From positions 868,001 through 932,000 of the forward strand of contig NZ_CP130649.1 in the NCBI RefSeq assembly GCF_030552895.1: a DNA stretch of 64,000 bases. Reading direction: 5' to 3'. A program made the translations under genes and the position numbers. Positions within the stretch are counted from its first letter, which is position 1. The number at the start of each line of letters is the position of its first letter. Shown piece by piece: positions 61,639-64,000 of the stretch. This DNA is from Tatumella ptyseos. GTDB lineage: Bacteria > Pseudomonadota > Gammaproteobacteria > Enterobacterales > Enterobacteriaceae. The notes below the pieces were generated by a model. It was given only the letters and a program-made list of their open reading frames with translations. It was not told the origin of the DNA and ran no database searches.

Positions 61639-62334
61639 CTAATTAAGCTGATTTTTTTGCTTTAAGCTTTTCAAGGTTTCTTCCGGCGCCTTGAGGTATT
61701 CTTCAAGGCCTTTAGCCCGTAAGTGGCAGGCCGCGCAGTCACCGCATCCAGAACCAGCGATACCGTTATAGCAGGTTAACGTATGCGCTTTAACTAATGA
61801 CAGTTGTCCCCAATAATCGGCAAGGGCCCATGTTTCGGCTTTATTCAGCCACATCAAAGGCGTTTCGAAACGAACATCTTTAGCCATTCCAAGTACAACA
61901 GCTTGATTCAGCGCTTTAACAAACTCATCACGGCAATCTGGATAGCCTGAGAAATCAGTTTCGCATACACCAGTGATCACCGCCTCAGCTTCAACTTGGT
62001 AGGCATAAATCGATGCTAAGGTGAGAAAAAGAATATTACGGCCCGGAACGAAGGTACTGGGAAGTCCGGTGGCATCGGGTTGGTACCCGGGTACAGGAAT
62101 ATTGTCGCGTGTCAGACTACTGATTGCCAATTCATTGAGCAAGGTCACATCCATAACCTTATGGGCTGCGACACCTAACCGTTCAGTCAGCTGCTTTGCA
62201 ATATCGATCTCTTGTTGATGGCGTTGTCCATAATCAAATGTAATACAGTGCACTTCATCATAATGTTGCATGGCCTGTACTAAACAGGTGGTTGAGTCTT
62301 GGCCACCACTAAATACAACAACTGCCTTTTTCAT
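61639..62334 (-). CDS. queC: 7-cyano-7-deazaguanine synthase QueC
   Basis: An ATP-dependent step of queuosine biosynthesis. 231 residues with the PP-loop [11 protein letters not shown] at 8-18 and zinc cysteines in [20 protein letters not shown]. It is convergent with ybaV; in E. coli ybaW lies between them. Confidence 0.96.
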   Translation of the reverse strand: MKKAVVVFSGGQDSTTCLVQAMQHYDEVHCITFDYGQRHQQEIDIAKQLTERLGVAAHKVMDVTLLNELAISSLTRDNIPVPGYQPDATGLPSTFVPGRNILFLTLASIYAYQVEAEAVITGVCETDFSGYPDCRDEFVKALNQAVVLGMAKDVRFETPLMWLNKAETWALADYWGQLSLVKAHTLTCYNGIAGSGCGDCAACHLRAKGLEEYLKAPEETLKSLKQKNQLN

Positions 62335-62440
62335 CTTTTAGGCCTCTCAGTAAAATTTTGGCTATTTTACCTCGATCAGGGGAGTCTCAGCAAAATTAGC
62401 AGTATGATAGAACATATCGGCCCTGATGGTAGGCATATTT

Positions 62441-62896
62441 ATGATAGATAAAATTGATCGTAAGTTACTTTCTCTCTTACAAGAAGATTGTACCCTTTCC
62501 TTACAAGCACTAGCTGACGCGGTAAACTTGACCGCAACTCCCTGTTGGAAACGGCTAAAAAAATTAGAGGAAGAAGGGGTGATTCTTAGCCAAGTAGCGC
62601 TACTGAATCCTGAAAAATTGGAACTCACCCTCACTGCCTTTATGTTCCTTAAAACCTTGCATCATAATCGTGAATGGTATGTCGATTTTGTTCAGCAAAT
62701 TAACATGATGCCAGAAGTTTTAGCCTGTCATCGACTCACGGGTGAATATGATTATCTTTTGCGTGTACAGGTTAAGGATATGAAATGCTACGACAATTTT
62801 TATAAAATGCTGGTTAATAGCATCGATGGCTTGAGTGTGGTGACATCAAGTTTCTCAATGGAGGAAATTAAATACACCACGGCATTGCCATTATAA
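62441..62896 (+). CDS. decR: Lrp/AsnC-family regulator DecR
   Basis: A 151-residue regulator (formerly YbaO) of cysteine detoxification in E. coli. ATG 62441 is chosen because the family starts [11 protein letters not shown]. The helix-turn-helix is [21 protein letters not shown], and the C-terminal RAM domain starts near residue 65 ([13 protein letters not shown]). The E. coli neighbours mdlA and mdlB are missing downstream, as are ybaE and cof upstream. Confidence 0.93.
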   Translation: MIDKIDRKLLSLLQEDCTLSLQALADAVNLTATPCWKRLKKLEEEGVILSQVALLNPEKLELTLTAFMFLKTLHHNREWYVDFVQQINMMPEVLACHRLTGEYDYLLRVQVKDMKCYDNFYKMLVNSIDGLSVVTSSFSMEEIKYTTALPL

Positions 62897-62932
62897 TAGC
62901 ATGCACCAAAATCGAGCTTATCACCCCAGTCT

Positions 62933-62949
62933 CGCACCAATCTGGTGCG
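62933..62949. promoter_or_regulatory. NtrC-binding site upstream of glnK
   Basis: GCACCA-ATC-TGGTGC (62934-62948) is a perfect dyad matching the NtrC site pattern GCACCA-N3-TGGTGC known at E. coli glnA. It lies about 100 bases upstream of the sigma-54 promoter, a normal enhancer distance. A half-site TGCACCA occurs at 62902-62908. Confidence 0.85.
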
Positions 62950-63035
62950 TATGGTTTCCCCTTAGTGTTTCCCCTTAGTATAGTGCTAACGAGCGCCTAT
63001 CATCCTTATCTTAATAATAAGAGTCATTAACAAGC

Positions 63036-63050
63036 TGGCACGCTTATTGC
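63036..63050 (+). promoter_or_regulatory. Sigma-54 promoter of glnK-amtB
   Basis: TGGCAC-GCTTA-TTGC matches the -24/-12 consensus exactly, with GG and GC in the required positions. It lies 40 bases before the glnK ATG. Confidence 0.92.
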
Positions 63051-63090
63051 TTCGTAATAAAGAAATTGGGCAGGCTGTATGGGGATATAA

Positions 63091-63429
63091 ATGAAACTAG
63101 TGACGGTAGTGATCAAGCCTTTCAAACTTGAAGATGTACGTGAAGCGCTATCTTCAATCGGTATTCAAGGATTAACAGTAACGGAAGTTAAAGGTTTCGG
63201 TCGCCAGAAGGGCCACGCTGAGCTTTACCGCGGTGCAGAGTATAGTGTGAATTTCCTGCCGAAGGTCAAAATTGATATTGCGATTGCTGAAGACCAGTTA
63301 GAGGAAGTCATTGAGGTCATTACCAAGGCAGCTTACACCGGAAAAATTGGAGACGGTAAAATTTTCGTCTCCAATTTGGAACGAGTTATTCGTATTCGCA
63401 CAGGCGAAATCGATGAGTCGGCTTTGTAA
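63091..63429 (+). CDS. glnK: Nitrogen regulatory protein P-II (GlnK)
   Basis: A 112-residue PII signal protein that gates AmtB and senses 2-oxoglutarate and ATP. The uridylylation site Tyr51 lies in the T-loop YRGAEYSVNF, and the C-terminal signature TGKIGDGKIFV is intact. It is assigned GlnK rather than GlnB because amtB follows directly and the promoter is NtrC/sigma-54 type. Confidence 0.96.
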   Translation: MKLVTVVIKPFKLEDVREALSSIGIQGLTVTEVKGFGRQKGHAELYRGAEYSVNFLPKVKIDIAIAEDQLEEVIEVITKAAYTGKIGDGKIFVSNLERVIRIRTGEIDESAL

Positions 63430-63454
63430 TTTTACGCAGCGATTGGGGAATAAC

Positions 63455-64000
63455 ATGAAAAAAATAGTTTCACTGCTAAGTTTATTTGCTGCATTAGGGC
63501 TGCCTAGTTTAGCCTTTGCTGCGCCTGAGCCTACTGCCAGTGGCGCAGATAACGGCTTTATGATGATTTGTACCGCGCTTGTCTTATTTATGACGGTTCC
63601 TGGTGTTGCCCTGTTTTACGGTGGTCTTATTCGGGGTAAAAATGTTTTATCGCTCATGACTCAAGTCTCCGTGACTTTTGCCTTGGTCTGTGTGGTCTGG
63701 GTGGTATATGGTTACTCACTGACCTTCAGTGAAGGAAACAACTTTTTTGGCGGTTTTCAATGGACGCTTTTAAAAGGTATTGAACTCAAAGCGGTGATGG
63801 GAAGTATTTATCAATATATTCATGTCGCCTATCAAGCTTCATTTGCCTGTATTACGGTAGCGCTAGTTGTCGGGGCGTTAGCGGAACGCGTACGTTTCTC
63901 TGCAGTATTAATATTTTCGCTGCTGTGGGTAACTTTCTCATATTTCCCTATCGCTCACATGGTTTGGGCTAACGGTCTTTTAGCAAAAGATGGCGCCTTG
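63455..64000 (+). CDS. amtB: Ammonium channel AmtB, 3' end outside window
   Basis: The first 182 codons of the ammonium channel; the frame stays open to the window edge. GGGGAA precedes ATG 63455. Signal peptide MKKIVSLLSLFAALGLPSLA and cleavage near A-F-A, then membrane segments with the family blocks VPGVALFYGGLIRGKN, GALAERVRF and a C-terminal HMVWANG just before the edge. It lies 25 bases after glnK and forms an operon with it. Confidence 0.96.
   Translation, partial: MKKIVSLLSLFAALGLPSLAFAAPEPTASGADNGFMMICTALVLFMTVPGVALFYGGLIRGKNVLSLMTQVSVTFALVCVVWVVYGYSLTFSEGNNFFGGFQWTLLKGIELKAVMGSIYQYIHVAYQASFACITVALVVGALAERVRFSAVLIFSLLWVTFSYFPIAHMVWANGLLAKDGAL

Noticed and set aside
1..64000. CRISPR arrays, tRNA or rRNA genes, insertion sequences, prophage
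   Set aside because: I saw no regularly spaced direct repeats outside the exoprotein tail, no cloverleaf-type sequences, no transposase or integrase frames, and no phage structural genes.

Overview
The window looks like the chromosome of a gamma-proteobacterium of the order Enterobacterales. From about 17.1 kb to the right edge it follows the Escherichia coli psiF-proC to glnK-amtB backbone almost gene for gene: psiF, proC, yaiI, aroL, ppnP, rdgC, sbcCD, phoBR, brnQ, proY, nrdR-ribD-ribE-nusB-thiL, dxs-ispA-xseB, thiI, yajL-panE, yajQ, yajR, cyoABCDE, ampG, yajG, bolA, tig, clpPX, lon, hupB, ppiD, ybaV, queC, decR, glnK-amtB. Several E. coli neighbours are missing (pgpA and yajO after thiL; malZ before nrdR; ybaW, ybaE, cof and mdlAB around queC and decR), and kbp sits where malZ would be. 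The moderate base composition and trimmed gene set suggest a small-genome Erwiniaceae-type bacterium (Rosenbergiella or Tatumella grade). That placement is inference; no rRNA is present to test it.

Region 1 (1-13.9 kb) is accessory and visibly AT-rich. It opens inside a giant two-partner-secretion exoprotein of the filamentous haemagglutinin type, whose 5' end lies outside the window. The exoprotein ends in a Ser/Asn-rich tail carrying five copies of a W-P-x-V ... IGGTGSxSRxDGMNS motif. Next is a compact same-strand cassette: a 71-aa double-glycine-leader glycine-zipper peptide resembling a class II microcin, a hairpin terminator, an HlyD/CvaA-type adaptor, a C39-peptidase ABC exporter (CvaB-type), an LpxL/HtrB-like acyltransferase homologue, and a TolC/NodT-type outer-membrane factor lipoprotein. 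It appears to be a self-contained type I secretion system with its own substrate, its own outer-membrane channel and a candidate lipid-modification enzyme. This is the most interesting part of the window.

Region 2 (13.9-17.5 kb) holds adhP behind a perfect FNR-type box, osmC, and a cluster of very small, mostly envelope-targeted proteins: two uncharacterised genes on the minus strand, a 65-aa protein, an I78-family inhibitor lipoprotein, a 50-aa glycine-rich lipoprotein, and psiF.

Region 3 (17.5-64 kb) is core metabolism and housekeeping: proline and shikimate metabolism, DNA repair (RdgC, SbcCD), phosphate sensing (a Pho box precedes phoB), amino-acid uptake (BrnQ, ProY), riboflavin, thiamine and isoprenoid biosynthesis, tRNA thiolation (ThiI), cytochrome bo3 oxidase, murein recycling (AmpG), the trigger factor/ClpXP/Lon proteostasis block (sigma-32-like promoter before lon), queuosine biosynthesis, and nitrogen control (NtrC site and sigma-54 promoter before glnK-amtB). 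The amtB gene runs off the right edge. One core oddity is a YajL homologue whose nucleophilic cysteine is serine. I saw no tRNA, rRNA, CRISPR array, prophage or insertion sequence.
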